This document shows, piece by piece, positions 35,111 to 44,011 of a stretch of DNA of 64,000 bases; the first letter of the stretch is position 1; every line of letters starts with the position of its first letter. Below the pieces are notes generated by a model. It ran no database searches. It was given only the letters and a program-made list of their open reading frames with translations, and was not told the DNA's origin. The stretch is taken from assembly GCA_031285625.1 (NCBI GenBank), contig JAITVV010000063.1, positions 62,001-126,000 on the forward strand, written 5' to 3'. This DNA is from Prevotella sp. Its GTDB lineage: Bacteria; Bacteroidota; Bacteroidia; Bacteroidales; Dysgonomonadaceae. Both the position numbers and the translations under genes were made by a program.

Positions 35111-36592
35111 ATGAATACTTTTAACTTTATAGCTTTTGATCTGGGTGCTACAAATGGACGTGCTATGCTGGGTACGCTGACCGATGGCATACTGGAGCTT
35201 AAGGAACTAACCAGATTTCCTAACAAAATAATAAGAATACATGATAAATACTACTGGGATATATTTACTCTTTACGAAGCTATAAAAGATGGATTAAATA
35301 GTGCTTCTGCTCAAAATATAAGGATAGATGCAATTGGTATTGATACCTGGGGTGTAGATTTTGTGTATATAGGTGATGACGGTTCTATACTAAGTATACC
35401 ACGCTCTTACAGGGATCCATATACTGAAGGTATTCCCGAAGAATATTTCAAGATTATATCCAAAAAAGAACTTTATCAGCTAACAGGTATACAGATAATG
35501 AATTTCAATAGCTTGTTTCAGTTATCAGCAGCAAAAAAAGAAAATTCATCGGCATTAAAAGCATCTGATCAAATCCTATTTTTACCGGATGCACTTGCTT
35601 ACATCCTTACCGGAAATAAGGTATGTGAATATACGATAGCCTCTACATCTCAATTATTAAATCCGATTACTAAAAAATTTGAAGGAGAATTACTCAAAGC
35701 GATAGGGATAAGCTCATCCATAATGCCTCCTATAGTAATGCCGGGAAAAGTAATAGGATTACTCAGAGAATCTGTGGCTAAAGAATGTAATATATCATCC
35801 ATACCGGTTATAGCTGTTGCTGGACATGACACCGCATCGGCAATTATATCTACACCTGCAAAAAATAAACATTTCGCCTATATAAGTTCCGGCACATGGT
35901 CGCTGATGGGGATTGAGGTTAAAGAACCGCTCATAAACGATATGTCATACAAAATGAATTTCACCAACGAAGGAGGAGTTGACGGAACAATACGTTTTTT
36001 GAAGAACATCGCCGGTATGTGGTTGCTCGAGCAATGTCGTAAAGAATGGGAAGACGCCGGACGGGTTTATAACTATGCAGAGATAATAGCATTATCCAAT
36101 TTTACAGAAAGATTCCAGTTTTTTGTCGACCCTGATGACCCTTCTTTTGCCAATCCGGCAAGCATGACCAATGCGATCAGGAACTTCTGTAACAACACAG
36201 GGCAAAAAGCACCTGAATCCGATGCTGAATTTATTCGTTGTATTTTTGACAGTCTGGTATTTAAATATAAATATACCTTCAACTGCCTAAAAGAGATGGC
36301 TCCTTTCAAAATAGAAACCCTGCATATTATTGGAGGAGGCTCTCAAAATAAAATATTAAATCAATATACAGCCAATTCGATAGGGTTACCTGTCATTGCC
36401 GGGCCTTGCGAAGCCACTGCCATAGGCAATATAATGATGCAGGCTAAAGGGCTGGGATTAGTAAAATCACTAAAGGAGATAAGGGAAATCATTCGCAATT
36501 CATTCGAATCCGAAATATTCTATCCGGAAGATGTACAGCTTTGGGAGAATGCTTACAAACATTTTTTGAAAACTTTAAAAATTAAATCATAA
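35111..36592 (+). CDS. rhaB: Rhamnulokinase, 493 aa
   Basis: Phosphorylates L-rhamnulose to rhamnulose 1-phosphate (FGGY family). AFDLGATNGRAMLG is the phosphate-1 loop; AIGIDTWGVDFVYI, AVAGHDTASAI (catalytic-base region GHD), ISSGTWSLMGIE and HIIGGGSQNKILNQYTA are the rhamnulokinase blocks in order. Start set at 35111 (MNTFNFIAFDLG), just after the -7 element; the frame is open to 35000, which would add 37 non-homologous residues upstream of the promoter. First gene of rhaB-rhaA-rhaT-rhaD. Confidence 0.95.
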   Translation: MNTFNFIAFDLGATNGRAMLGTLTDGILELKELTRFPNKIIRIHDKYYWDIFTLYEAIKDGLNSASAQNIRIDAIGIDTWGVDFVYIGDDGSILSIPRSYRDPYTEGIPEEYFKIISKKELYQLTGIQIMNFNSLFQLSAAKKENSSALKASDQILFLPDALAYILTGNKVCEYTIASTSQLLNPITKKFEGELLKAIGISSSIMPPIVMPGKVIGLLRESVAKECNISSIPVIAVAGHDTASAIISTPAKNKHFAYISSGTWSLMGIEVKEPLINDMSYKMNFTNEGGVDGTIRFLKNIAGMWLLEQCRKEWEDAGRVYNYAEIIALSNFTERFQFFVDPDDPSFANPASMTNAIRNFCNNTGQKAPESDAEFIRCIFDSLVFKYKYTFNCLKEMAPFKIETLHIIGGGSQNKILNQYTANSIGLPVIAGPCEATAIGNIMMQAKGLGLVKSLKEIREIIRNSFESEIFYPEDVQLWENAYKHFLKTLKIKS

Positions 36593-36605
36593 ATACCTTG
36601 TTACC

Positions 36606-37862
36606 ATGAAAAAAACAGAGTTAATCCAAAAATCATATGAGATTGCAAAAGAACGCTATGCGGCGTTAGGTATAGATACTGAAGCTGCATTAAAAAGGCT
36701 ACAAAAAATAGCAATATCTATCCATTGTTGGCAAGCAGATGATGTTACAGGATTTGAAAATCTGAACAATGTAGGCGGAGGGGGAATACAGGCTACAGGG
36801 AACTACCCAGGCAAAGCACGTAATATAGATGAAATACGCAGTGATATAGAAAAAGTGTTGACACTTATAGCAGGGAAACATCGTCTTAATCTCCACGAAA
36901 CATATGGAGAGTTCGGCGATAAAGTTATTGACCGCGATGAAGTGGAGCCTGAGCATTTTACAAGTTGGATGCAATGGGCCAAAGAAAAAGACCTGAAACT
37001 GGACTTTAATTCTACCTCTTTCGGACACCCTAAAAGCGGCGATCTTACTTTAGCAAATCCGGATAAAGCGATACGTGATTTTTGGATTGAGCACACGAAG
37101 CGATGCCGTATAATTTCCGAAGAAATGGGTAAATTCCAAAACGATCCTTGTATAATGAACCTATGGATACACGACGGTTCGAAAGACCTGACTGTAAACC
37201 GATATAAATACCGCCAGATACTGGAACAATCGTTAGACGAGATATTTGCGACAGAATACAAGCATATGAAAGACTGTCTGGAGTCGAAACTATTTGGTAT
37301 CGCACTGGAAAGTTATACTGTAGGTTCACATGACTTCTATCTGGGATATGGTGCCAAGAAACAAAAGATTGTCACATTGGATACCGGACACTTCCACTTA
37401 TCTGAAAATGTAGCTGATAAAATATCATCACTATTGCTATTTACACCAGAAATAATGTTACATGTAAGTCGCCCTATCCGTTGGGATTCTGATCATGTGG
37501 TAATTCTGAATGATGATATCTGCGAATTAGCAAAAGAAATCGTCCGTGCCGATGCCCTGAACAGAGTAAATGTAGGACTTGATTTCTTTGATGCATCTAT
37601 CAACCGTATTGGAGCCTATGTAATTGGTATACGTGCTACACAAAAAGCTTTTCTGCAGGCGTTGCTCGAACCGTTAGCAAAATTACGCGAATACGAGGGT
37701 AATGGTCAGTATTTTGAAAGGCTGGCTCTTCTTGAAGAATCGAAAGGATTACCATGGAATGCTGTATGGGATTACTTCTGCCTGATAAATGATATTGCTG
37801 TTGGTGAAGATTATATCGCAGAAGTACAACAATATGAAAAAAGCGTGACTTCAAAAAGATGA
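36606..37862 (+). CDS. rhaA: L-rhamnose isomerase, 418 aa
   Basis: Converts L-rhamnose to L-rhamnulose, a metal-dependent TIM barrel. Family blocks: ISIHCWQADDVTGFEN, GIQATGNYPGKARN, DFNSTSFGHPKS, LWIHDGSKD (metal region), LDTGHFHLSENVADKIS and HVSRPIRWDSDHVV. Length equals that of known RhaA. It follows rhaB by 13 bp and precedes rhaT by 14 bp. Confidence 0.97.
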   Translation: MKKTELIQKSYEIAKERYAALGIDTEAALKRLQKIAISIHCWQADDVTGFENLNNVGGGGIQATGNYPGKARNIDEIRSDIEKVLTLIAGKHRLNLHETYGEFGDKVIDRDEVEPEHFTSWMQWAKEKDLKLDFNSTSFGHPKSGDLTLANPDKAIRDFWIEHTKRCRIISEEMGKFQNDPCIMNLWIHDGSKDLTVNRYKYRQILEQSLDEIFATEYKHMKDCLESKLFGIALESYTVGSHDFYLGYGAKKQKIVTLDTGHFHLSENVADKISSLLLFTPEIMLHVSRPIRWDSDHVVILNDDICELAKEIVRADALNRVNVGLDFFDASINRIGAYVIGIRATQKAFLQALLEPLAKLREYEGNGQYFERLALLEESKGLPWNAVWDYFCLINDIAVGEDYIAEVQQYEKSVTSKR

Positions 37863-37876
37863 AATAGCAAACATAT

Positions 37877-38902
37877 ATGAATACAATATTAGGTTTGGTT
37901 ATAATCGCAATCGGTAGTCTGGGGCAATCCAGTTCTTACGTCCCAATTAATAAAGTAAAGAATTGGTCGTGGGAATGCTTTTGGCTTGTACAAGGTGTTT
38001 TTGCCTGGATCTTTTTTCCTATGATAGGTGCTCACATGGCTATACCTTCCGGTAATTCCCTTTCTGAGATAATTATGACCGGGGATGCTGCTTATAAATC
38101 GGTAGGCTATGGAATACTCTGGGGTATCGGCGGACTTACCTTTGGGCTAAGTATGCGATATCTGGGTATTGCTCTCGGGCAGTCTCTGGCTTTGGGTACA
38201 TGTTCGGCTTTTGGCACACTTATTCCGGCTTTACTCAGAGGTGAAAACTTATTCACAGGTAATGGGCTGATACTCCTTATTGGAGTGAGTATTGCTATAG
38301 CAGGTATAGCTGTTATTGGTTATGCAGGAGCTTTGAAGTCACGGAATATGACTGAAGAAGAGAAAAAGAAAGCTATTAAAGACTTTGCTCTGAAAAAAGG
38401 CATATTAATAGCATTAATGGCCGGTATAATGAGTGCTTGCTTCAATCTCGGGCTGGAAGCAGGAGCACCTATTAAAGCCCGTATTCTGGAATTAGGAACA
38501 AACAGTTTATTAGTATTGAACCCAGTAATATTATTAGTTACAATCGGAGGTTTTATCACAAATGCCTGTTATTGCCTTTTTCAGAATTACAGAAACAAAA
38601 CATTCAAAGACTATATTTCTATCTCCGGTTCAAACTGGATAAACAACTTATTGTTTTGTGCTTTGGCCGGACTATTATGGTATTCCCAGTTTTTCGGACT
38701 GGGAGTAGGACAAAGTTTCTTTGAGACGGGTAGTGTTATGATGGCATTCTCATGGAGTATACTAATGTCTTTAAATGTATTATTTAGTAATTTATGGGGT
38801 ATAATTTTAAAAGAATGGAAAGGTGCAGCCAACAAAACTATAATAGTGCTTGTAGCGGGGCTGGCAATCCTTATTTTTTCTATTATTTTCCCTCAACTTT
38901 GA
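37877..38902 (+). CDS. rhaT: L-rhamnose/proton symporter, 341 aa
   Basis: Inner-membrane rhamnose importer of the drug/metabolite-type ten-helix RhaT family. Recognisable segments are GSLGQSSSYVPINKVKNWSW, ALGQSLALGTCSAFGTLIPA and GLWGIGGL-like glycine-rich helices, with ACFNLGLEAGAP in the second half. Complete, ten predicted membrane segments. It ends 8 bp before rhaD. Confidence 0.94.
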   Translation: MNTILGLVIIAIGSLGQSSSYVPINKVKNWSWECFWLVQGVFAWIFFPMIGAHMAIPSGNSLSEIIMTGDAAYKSVGYGILWGIGGLTFGLSMRYLGIALGQSLALGTCSAFGTLIPALLRGENLFTGNGLILLIGVSIAIAGIAVIGYAGALKSRNMTEEEKKKAIKDFALKKGILIALMAGIMSACFNLGLEAGAPIKARILELGTNSLLVLNPVILLVTIGGFITNACYCLFQNYRNKTFKDYISISGSNWINNLLFCALAGLLWYSQFFGLGVGQSFFETGSVMMAFSWSILMSLNVLFSNLWGIILKEWKGAANKTIIVLVAGLAILIFSIIFPQL

Positions 38903-38910
38903 AATATAAA

Positions 38911-39711
38911 ATGAAACTAAAAGTAAATGACAAGCTAAAAGAACAGCTTGACGAAGTAGCTGAAATAGCCGGATATCTGTGGCAAAAAGGTTGGGCTGAA
39001 CGAAACGCCGGAAATATATCTATCAATATCAGTGACATAATAGGAGATGAGAACAAAGATCTACCGTCACTATCTACTTATGGTTTACCTGGTGAAATGA
39101 AAGAATTATCGGGTGATTTCTTCTTTGTAACGGGTACAGGTAAACGAATGCGGGATGTAGCCAAAGATCCGTTAAAAAATGGAGCGATTATACGTATTTC
39201 ATCAGACGGTAACTCATACGATGTGATAGCAGAAGAAAATATAAAACCGACTTCAGAGTTGGCATCCCATTTCTCTATCCTTTCATCATTCAAGAAAAAA
39301 GGCTCGAAAAACAGGTTAGTACTCCATACACACCCAACTGATCTGATCGCATTATCGCATATTAAAGAACTAAAGAATGAAGACGCTTTGAATAACTTGC
39401 TTTGGTCGATGCATCCCGAAACATTTATTGTAGTTCCCCGGGGCATTGGTCTTGTCCCATATGAGGTCCCCGGAACAGTGGCAATCGCCGATTTGACCTT
39501 GCCCGTACTGGAAAAACATGATATCGTTATATGGGAAAAACATGGAGCTTTCGCTATCGGCGAAAATCTGACAGATACATTTGATCTGATCGACACCTTA
39601 TCTAAGTCTGCACAAATATATGCTTTTGCAAAAACATGCGGATATCATCCCGAAGGATTAACAAAAGAACAAATAAATGGACTGATAAAACCTTTTAATA
39701 TTAAAATTTAG
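38911..39711 (+). CDS. rhaD: Rhamnulose-1-phosphate aldolase, 266 aa
   Basis: Class II zinc aldolase splitting rhamnulose 1-phosphate into dihydroxyacetone phosphate and L-lactaldehyde. GWAERNAGNISIN is the phosphate-binding N terminus, LVLHTHPTDLIAL holds two zinc histidines and WEKHGAFAIGENL the third region. The start at 38911 (MKLKVNDK) fits the family; an earlier in-frame ATG at 38794 lies within rhaT. No lactaldehyde reductase (fucO) gene is in the window. A hairpin spans the stop codon. Confidence 0.94.
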   Translation: MKLKVNDKLKEQLDEVAEIAGYLWQKGWAERNAGNISINISDIIGDENKDLPSLSTYGLPGEMKELSGDFFFVTGTGKRMRDVAKDPLKNGAIIRISSDGNSYDVIAEENIKPTSELASHFSILSSFKKKGSKNRLVLHTHPTDLIALSHIKELKNEDALNNLLWSMHPETFIVVPRGIGLVPYEVPGTVAIADLTLPVLEKHDIVIWEKHGAFAIGENLTDTFDLIDTLSKSAQIYAFAKTCGYHPEGLTKEQINGLIKPFNIKI

Positions 39712-39734
39712 GTATCTTGCATCTCATACCTAAA
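39707..39734 (+). terminator. Hairpin at the rhaD stop codon, possible attenuator
   Basis: TTTAGGTAT and ATACCTAAA form a 9-bp stem with a 10-nt loop around the rhaD stop. No proper T-tract follows, so it may reduce read-through or protect the rhaD 3' end rather than stop transcription fully. Confidence 0.45.
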
Positions 39735-39752
39735 ATTTAATACTAATAGAAG

Positions 39753-41108
39753 ATGCAAGAGAAAAATAAGGTAAACCGCAGAGAATTTCTCAAATTATCA
39801 GCGTTAGGTTTAGCCAGCTTAACCATTATCCCAAGCTGGTCGATGAATGGAATACGGATTGCTCCGAGCGATAGAGTCGTATTGGGTTTTATAGGGCTGG
39901 GGCAACAGGGATTATCTGATTTTAGTAGTTTCAGCAATTGTCCCGGAGTGCAGGTTGCTGCCTGTAGCGATGTAGATTCACTAAAAACTGAGCGTTTCAG
40001 AAGAAAAATACAAGCCTGGCAAACCACTCAGAAAATGGTAATCCGCTGCGATAAATATGAATTTTATGAAGAGTTGCTGAACAGAAAAGATATAGATGCT
40101 GTGTCTATAGCTACACCTGATCATTGGCATGCATTGAATGTTATACATGCTTGTCAGGCTGGGAAAGATGTATATTGTCAAAAACCTCTGGCTTACACCA
40201 TTACCGAAGGCTTGGCTATGGTAAGGGCTGTACGTGATAATAAGCGGGTATTGCAAGTAGGAAGCCAACAACGTTCCAGTAAAGAATTTATAAAAGCAAT
40301 AGAACTGGTACAATCCGGAGCCATAGGGCATATAGAAAAAATATATGCCAAAGTGGGAGATCCTCCTAAACCTCTCAATTTACCTGAACAACAAGTACCA
40401 AATAATTTGAATTTCAACTTATGGCTAGGACCATTAAACGATCCGAAAGTACACTATCATCCGGATCTATGTCCTCCTATATCACTTGAGCCTGAACAAA
40501 ACGAGCAATTGTGGGGTGCATGGCGTTGGTATAGCGAAACTGGAAATGGCTTTACAGCAGATTGGGGCGCCCATATGTTCGACATATCACAAGCTGCAAT
40601 CGGCATGGATGGTTCGGGTCCTGTACAGTATATACCAAAAGGATATAACGGTACTAAATACCTGACAATGAAATATGCTAATGGAATAGAAATGTCAGAG
40701 CAACCTTACAGGGATGATGATCCAGATGCACAAGGGATTAAATTCATTGGTAGCAAAGGATGGATACAAGTCGCCCGTGGATTTCTGGCATGTTCAGATC
40801 CTGCTTTGCTGAAAGAGGATGAGAAGAAAACCGGCGGAGTGAAAGCAGGAGAATTCGAAGTCAGCTCCCCTCATATGCAAAACTTTATTGATTGTGTTCG
40901 TTCCCGCAAAAATCCTGTTGCTTCGGTTGAGGTCGGTTGCGGTACAAACACACTTTGCTGCCTTGCAAACATTGCTACAGAACTGAAACGTCCTGTGAAA
41001 TGGAATCCGGCAACACTTAGTTTTGTAAATGACAGTGAGGCCGAAAACCACCGATTATATTATTATCAATACAGGCGGCCATATACCCTTCCATATTATA
41101 ATCTATAA
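39753..41108 (+). CDS. Gfo/Idh/MocA-family oxidoreductase with Tat-type leader, 451 aa
   Basis: NAD(P)-dependent sugar or inositol dehydrogenase-like protein, or a related glycosidase-type oxidoreductase. The leader NRREFLKLSALGLASLTI is a twin-arginine signal, so it is exported folded. Rossmann motif VVLGFIGLGQQGLSDF, then VSIATPDHWHALNVIHACQA and the EKP-like stretch DVYCQKPLAYTI. The C-terminal domain has GSKGWIQVARG. It follows rhaD by 41 bp with a hairpin between, and is closed by a terminator. Its link to rhamnose is positional; the substrate is unknown. Confidence 0.85.
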   Translation: MQEKNKVNRREFLKLSALGLASLTIIPSWSMNGIRIAPSDRVVLGFIGLGQQGLSDFSSFSNCPGVQVAACSDVDSLKTERFRRKIQAWQTTQKMVIRCDKYEFYEELLNRKDIDAVSIATPDHWHALNVIHACQAGKDVYCQKPLAYTITEGLAMVRAVRDNKRVLQVGSQQRSSKEFIKAIELVQSGAIGHIEKIYAKVGDPPKPLNLPEQQVPNNLNFNLWLGPLNDPKVHYHPDLCPPISLEPEQNEQLWGAWRWYSETGNGFTADWGAHMFDISQAAIGMDGSGPVQYIPKGYNGTKYLTMKYANGIEMSEQPYRDDDPDAQGIKFIGSKGWIQVARGFLACSDPALLKEDEKKTGGVKAGEFEVSSPHMQNFIDCVRSRKNPVASVEVGCGTNTLCCLANIATELKRPVKWNPATLSFVNDSEAENHRLYYYQYRRPYTLPYYNL

Positions 41109-41109
41109 A

Positions 41110-41141
41110 TAAAAAGAGGAACCTTTAAGTTCCTCTTTTTA
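41110..41141. terminator. Bidirectional terminator between oxidoreductase and AraC gene
   Basis: AAAAAGAGGAAC and GTTCCTCTTTTT form a 12-bp stem with a 6-nt loop, A/T tracts on both sides, between convergent genes. Confidence 0.87.
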
Positions 41142-42035
41142 TTATTCTCCCTGTGTAAATTTACGATACTCGATAGGAGTAATCTTATTCTTTTTCTTAA
41201 ATGCAGTGAAGAAGTATTCCTGATTTTCAAACCCCATAAGATATGCTATTTCTTTTACAGGAATTAAGGTATTTGTCAATAGTTCTTTTGATTTCTGAAT
41301 TTTCAACTCCTGAATATATTGTGATGGAGCAAAACCTGTATACTCCTTAAATATCTTTCTAAAGTTGGAGTAGCTCATATTCAGCTTATCTGCAATTTCT
41401 TTTGGTTTAATATCTTTAAAATTTTCAAGAATTATAATCTTTGCTTTATTTATTTGATTAATAGATTCTGATCCTTCAAAGCCATAATTTCTATCGAGAG
41501 AATATGCCAGTCCAAGCAAATGGTTTACGATACCTGCCAGCATTTGCTGAAATCCTGATTTTTGCTCGATAGCAATCTGGATAGCCTGCTGGTACATCTG
41601 CACAATTTCATTATTCATTCCGGTATTGAACACGGGTTTCCCCTTATTAAAGAAGCCATTTTCCACCCTACTATCTATATTGATACCCTTGAAACCAATC
41701 CAGTATTCATCCCAACCAGTCTGTTTATCAGGCATATAATTATGCCATTCTCCGGGAAATAATAAAAACATATTACCCTCTTTTACTTTAAATGCATCAT
41801 TGCTCTTAGTAGTATGAGAAGTAAATGTTCCACGACCTCTGGTTATATATAATAATTGATATTCATCCAATATTCTCCCTTTCTCTGTTGAAAAGAGATA
41901 ACGCGTAGGATGATTTCCGGGAGGATATGACATATTCGCCTCAATATTCTGATAGCCAACCGAATTCACGGTTAGCCCCCATAACAAATCAGTCTCGTTA
42001 ACAATTAAGTATTTCAAATGAATTGAATCTCTCAT
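41142..42035 (-). CDS. AraC-family transcriptional regulator, 297 aa
   Basis: N-terminal cupin-like sugar-binding domain (about 30-150, QLLYITRGRGTF, GNMFLLFPGEWHNYMP) and C-terminal double helix-turn-helix (about 195-297, PKEIADKLNMSYSNFRKIFK, PSQYIQELKIQKSKELL, VKEIAYLMGFENQEYFFTAF). It is convergent with the rhamnose operon and most likely its activator; Bacteroides thetaiotaomicron controls its rha cluster with an AraC-type RhaR. The symbol is withheld because only context supports it. The frame could also begin at a later ATG. Confidence 0.88.
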   Translation of the reverse strand: MRDSIHLKYLIVNETDLLWGLTVNSVGYQNIEANMSYPPGNHPTRYLFSTEKGRILDEYQLLYITRGRGTFTSHTTKSNDAFKVKEGNMFLLFPGEWHNYMPDKQTGWDEYWIGFKGINIDSRVENGFFNKGKPVFNTGMNNEIVQMYQQAIQIAIEQKSGFQQMLAGIVNHLLGLAYSLDRNYGFEGSESINQINKAKIIILENFKDIKPKEIADKLNMSYSNFRKIFKEYTGFAPSQYIQELKIQKSKELLTNTLIPVKEIAYLMGFENQEYFFTAFKKKNKITPIEYRKFTQGE

Positions 42036-42408
42036 TGTAGGTATATGTTATTCTGGCATTATCAACATACAAATTAACAAAATATTTACAAATCTTATAC
42101 TCATTAAATATAGAAATAAGCAAAATACTCTTCGTTACTACAGTCTCGTTATCCAAACATTCGGTAAGTGAACTCAGATATAAATATGCAGACAATATTT
42201 TTCATAGTGTATAGCTTAGATTGATTAATATCCAGTCAAGGTTTTCTGGAAATAATAAAACAAATATATAACCTTATATCCTTTCTAAATTAACGGATTT
42301 GATATAAGTATTCTAAAAAATGATATTTCGATATATAAGAAAACTTCAGAAATAATTATTTCTGAAGTCAAAGCCATGACTAACTGAGAACAAAAAGCAA
42401 AAGTGAAT
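42036..42408. other. 373-bp intergenic region, AraC leader and promoter
   Basis: Holds a minus-strand -7 element TATATTTG (42268-42261) about 225 bp before the AraC start, which would give a long leader, and the terminator of the VgrG island. Short ORFs here have no coding character. Confidence 0.45.
42343..42368 (-). terminator. Terminator of the VgrG cargo island
   Basis: Perfect palindrome with 13-base arms (ACTTCAGAAATAA/TTATTTCTGAAGT). On the minus strand it is followed by TTTTCTT, 40 bp after the DUF4280 stop. Confidence 0.75.
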
Positions 42409-42753
42409 TTATTTATTGCTTACATGCTCATTACTGCCAGTATCAGTAAAACTTATTTTACCTCCATAGCTACACATACAAAAAGAATCTTTTGTTAATT
42501 TTTTGTTACCTTGAATGGCAGTGGCCTCTGCAGTTTTCTGCCAGGCCTGTGGTGACGGAACACATGCAGGCTTATACCACACTCTGCTACAGGAACCAAA
42601 TGAAGGAATATTAACAATACCTTCTTTATCTGCATCTGTTGCCAATACAGAATTATTAATTTTTTTAAAATCCTGACTTGTCACTTTTATTGTAGCTGGC
42701 CCAGAGCCAAGGGTGCATTGCATTTTTGCTCCTTCAGTTATTAAAATCGGCAT
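42409..42753 (-). CDS. DUF4280 PAAR-like protein, 114 aa
   Basis: Small PAAR-like spike-tip protein of the DUF4280 type, found with contractile injection systems and T6SS cargo in Bacteroidota. The family pattern is visible: start AKMQCTLGSGPATIKV, FGSCSRVWYKPACVPSP in the middle and FCMCSYGGKISFTDTG at the end, with five conserved-type cysteines. It is the last gene of the island headed by vgrG, 5 bp after a candidate immunity gene. It could cap the VgrG spike and carry the cargo (inference). Confidence 0.82.
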   Translation of the reverse strand: MPILITEGAKMQCTLGSGPATIKVTSQDFKKINNSVLATDADKEGIVNIPSFGSCSRVWYKPACVPSPQAWQKTAEATAIQGNKKLTKDSFCMCSYGGKISFTDTGSNEHVSNK

Positions 42754-42758
42754 ATTAT

Positions 42759-43352
42759 TTATTTCTTAGTTTCATATAATGAATCAATAAAAATACTTAT
42801 ATTCTTTATTGTCCAGAAATAATCAAATCTGGTAGTATAATACAACTTATCACAATATTCATTCTTAGTAGAGATTTCGGGATCTTTAAATTTAATCCGG
42901 TAAAAATCTTCTCCATAATTTTTTATAATGGAATCTCCAATACTGTATTTCCTCACACATTCCTGATATTTTCTATATATACGCGATTTATTCAGATCTT
43001 TGAAATCATATACCCTGGTTATTGTAAGAGGTACATTTTTAGGATTATAAATACTGTCCTTTATTTTTACAACAAACCAGAAATTCTGAACAACTGCTTT
43101 ATTTGTGTCTTCTATCCTTTCCCTGTTTATATCTAAATCTTCAATAAATCTGAATGCAATCCACTTAAAAATAGAGTCATTAAATATCTGTAAAGGTTTC
43201 TCTGCTTTTTGACGTCTTATCTCCCACGCTATTTGTATCTGTTTGTCACGTTTGGAATCGAAGATTACATACCATTTTGAATAATAAGTTACTCCTATAA
43301 AAAGTATAGAGAGAAATACTATTCCAAATATTTTTTCTTTACGCGAAACCAT
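42759..43352 (-). CDS. Membrane-anchored protein, paralog of its neighbour, 197 aa (candidate immunity protein)
   Basis: One N-terminal membrane segment (about 7-25, IFGIVFLSILFIGVTYYS), the rest probably periplasmic. It aligns along its length with the preceding 218-aa protein, with near-identical blocks AEKPLQIFNDSIFKWI, GDSIIKNYGEDFYRIKFK and CDKLYYTT-x-FDYFWT. Two cysteines (QEC and the CDKLYY Cys) are shared and could form a disulfide. No known family is recognised. Duplicated, membrane-tethered genes behind a VgrG cargo are typical of immunity proteins; that role is inferred. Confidence 0.75.
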   Translation of the reverse strand: MVSRKEKIFGIVFLSILFIGVTYYSKWYVIFDSKRDKQIQIAWEIRRQKAEKPLQIFNDSIFKWIAFRFIEDLDINRERIEDTNKAVVQNFWFVVKIKDSIYNPKNVPLTITRVYDFKDLNKSRIYRKYQECVRKYSIGDSIIKNYGEDFYRIKFKDPEISTKNEYCDKLYYTTRFDYFWTIKNISIFIDSLYETKK

Positions 43353-43354
43353 AA

Positions 43355-44011
43355 TTACTTAGTCCTAGCCTCATATAATAAAGAATCTATAAATGGACCT
43401 ATATTCTTTACTGTCCAAAAATAATCAAAATCAGTAGTATAGTATAATTTATCACACCTTCCAGGGGTAGGATAATTTGGCTTATCTGTTTTAAATTTGA
43501 TCCGATAAAAATCTTCTCCGTAATTTTTAATAATAGAGTCTCCTTTACTTTCATCATCGAATGTACAATCCTGCGGTAGCCAATATATTTTGGCTTTTTC
43601 GGGATTCCTTACATCATATATACGTTTTACCTCTAACGGAACATTTTGCGGATTATAAATATTTCTATCCAAAGATGCAATAAAATAGTAAACTTCTATA
43701 CTTTCATTATTTTCATTAGAAAACCTATCATACTCTTTTTCCATAATAATTCCTCTGAATTCAATCCATTTAAAAATAGAATCATTAAATATTTGTAGCG
43801 GTTTTTCGGCTCTTTGATACCTGATCTTCCAAGCTTGGTCAACTGTAGACAAATATAGACTCGGGTTGCTAAAGAATCTTCGGTTTGAATATAAAATCAA
43901 TCCTCCAATAATCGTTAAAACAATTAGTACTGTTACTATAAAGAATTTTCGGTCTCCTTTTTCCTTTTCTCTATCTTTATTAGGCAAAATATTCATCTTC
44001 TGATTCTCCAT
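43355..44011 (-). CDS. Membrane-anchored protein, 218 aa (candidate immunity protein)
   Basis: Charged N terminus, one membrane segment (about 24-45, FFIVTVLIVLTIIGGLILY) and a periplasmic domain sharing all conserved blocks and two cysteines with the next gene. Its ATG at 44011 lies 32 bases inside the candidate effector gene; a second ATG at 43996 (MNILPNKD) is also inside it, so both are translationally coupled. Tight coupling to the 314-aa protein suggests that the two are made together, as for effector and immunity pairs. No family recognised. Confidence 0.75.
   Translation of the reverse strand: MENQKMNILPNKDREKEKGDRKFFIVTVLIVLTIIGGLILYSNRRFFSNPSLYLSTVDQAWKIRYQRAEKPLQIFNDSIFKWIEFRGIIMEKEYDRFSNENNESIEVYYFIASLDRNIYNPQNVPLEVKRIYDVRNPEKAKIYWLPQDCTFDDESKGDSIIKNYGEDFYRIKFKTDKPNYPTPGRCDKLYYTTDFDYFWTVKNIGPFIDSLLYEARTK

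Noticed and set aside
36803-37261. 152-codon minus-strand ORF inside rhaA
   Set aside because: rhaA is full length and conserved on the plus strand.
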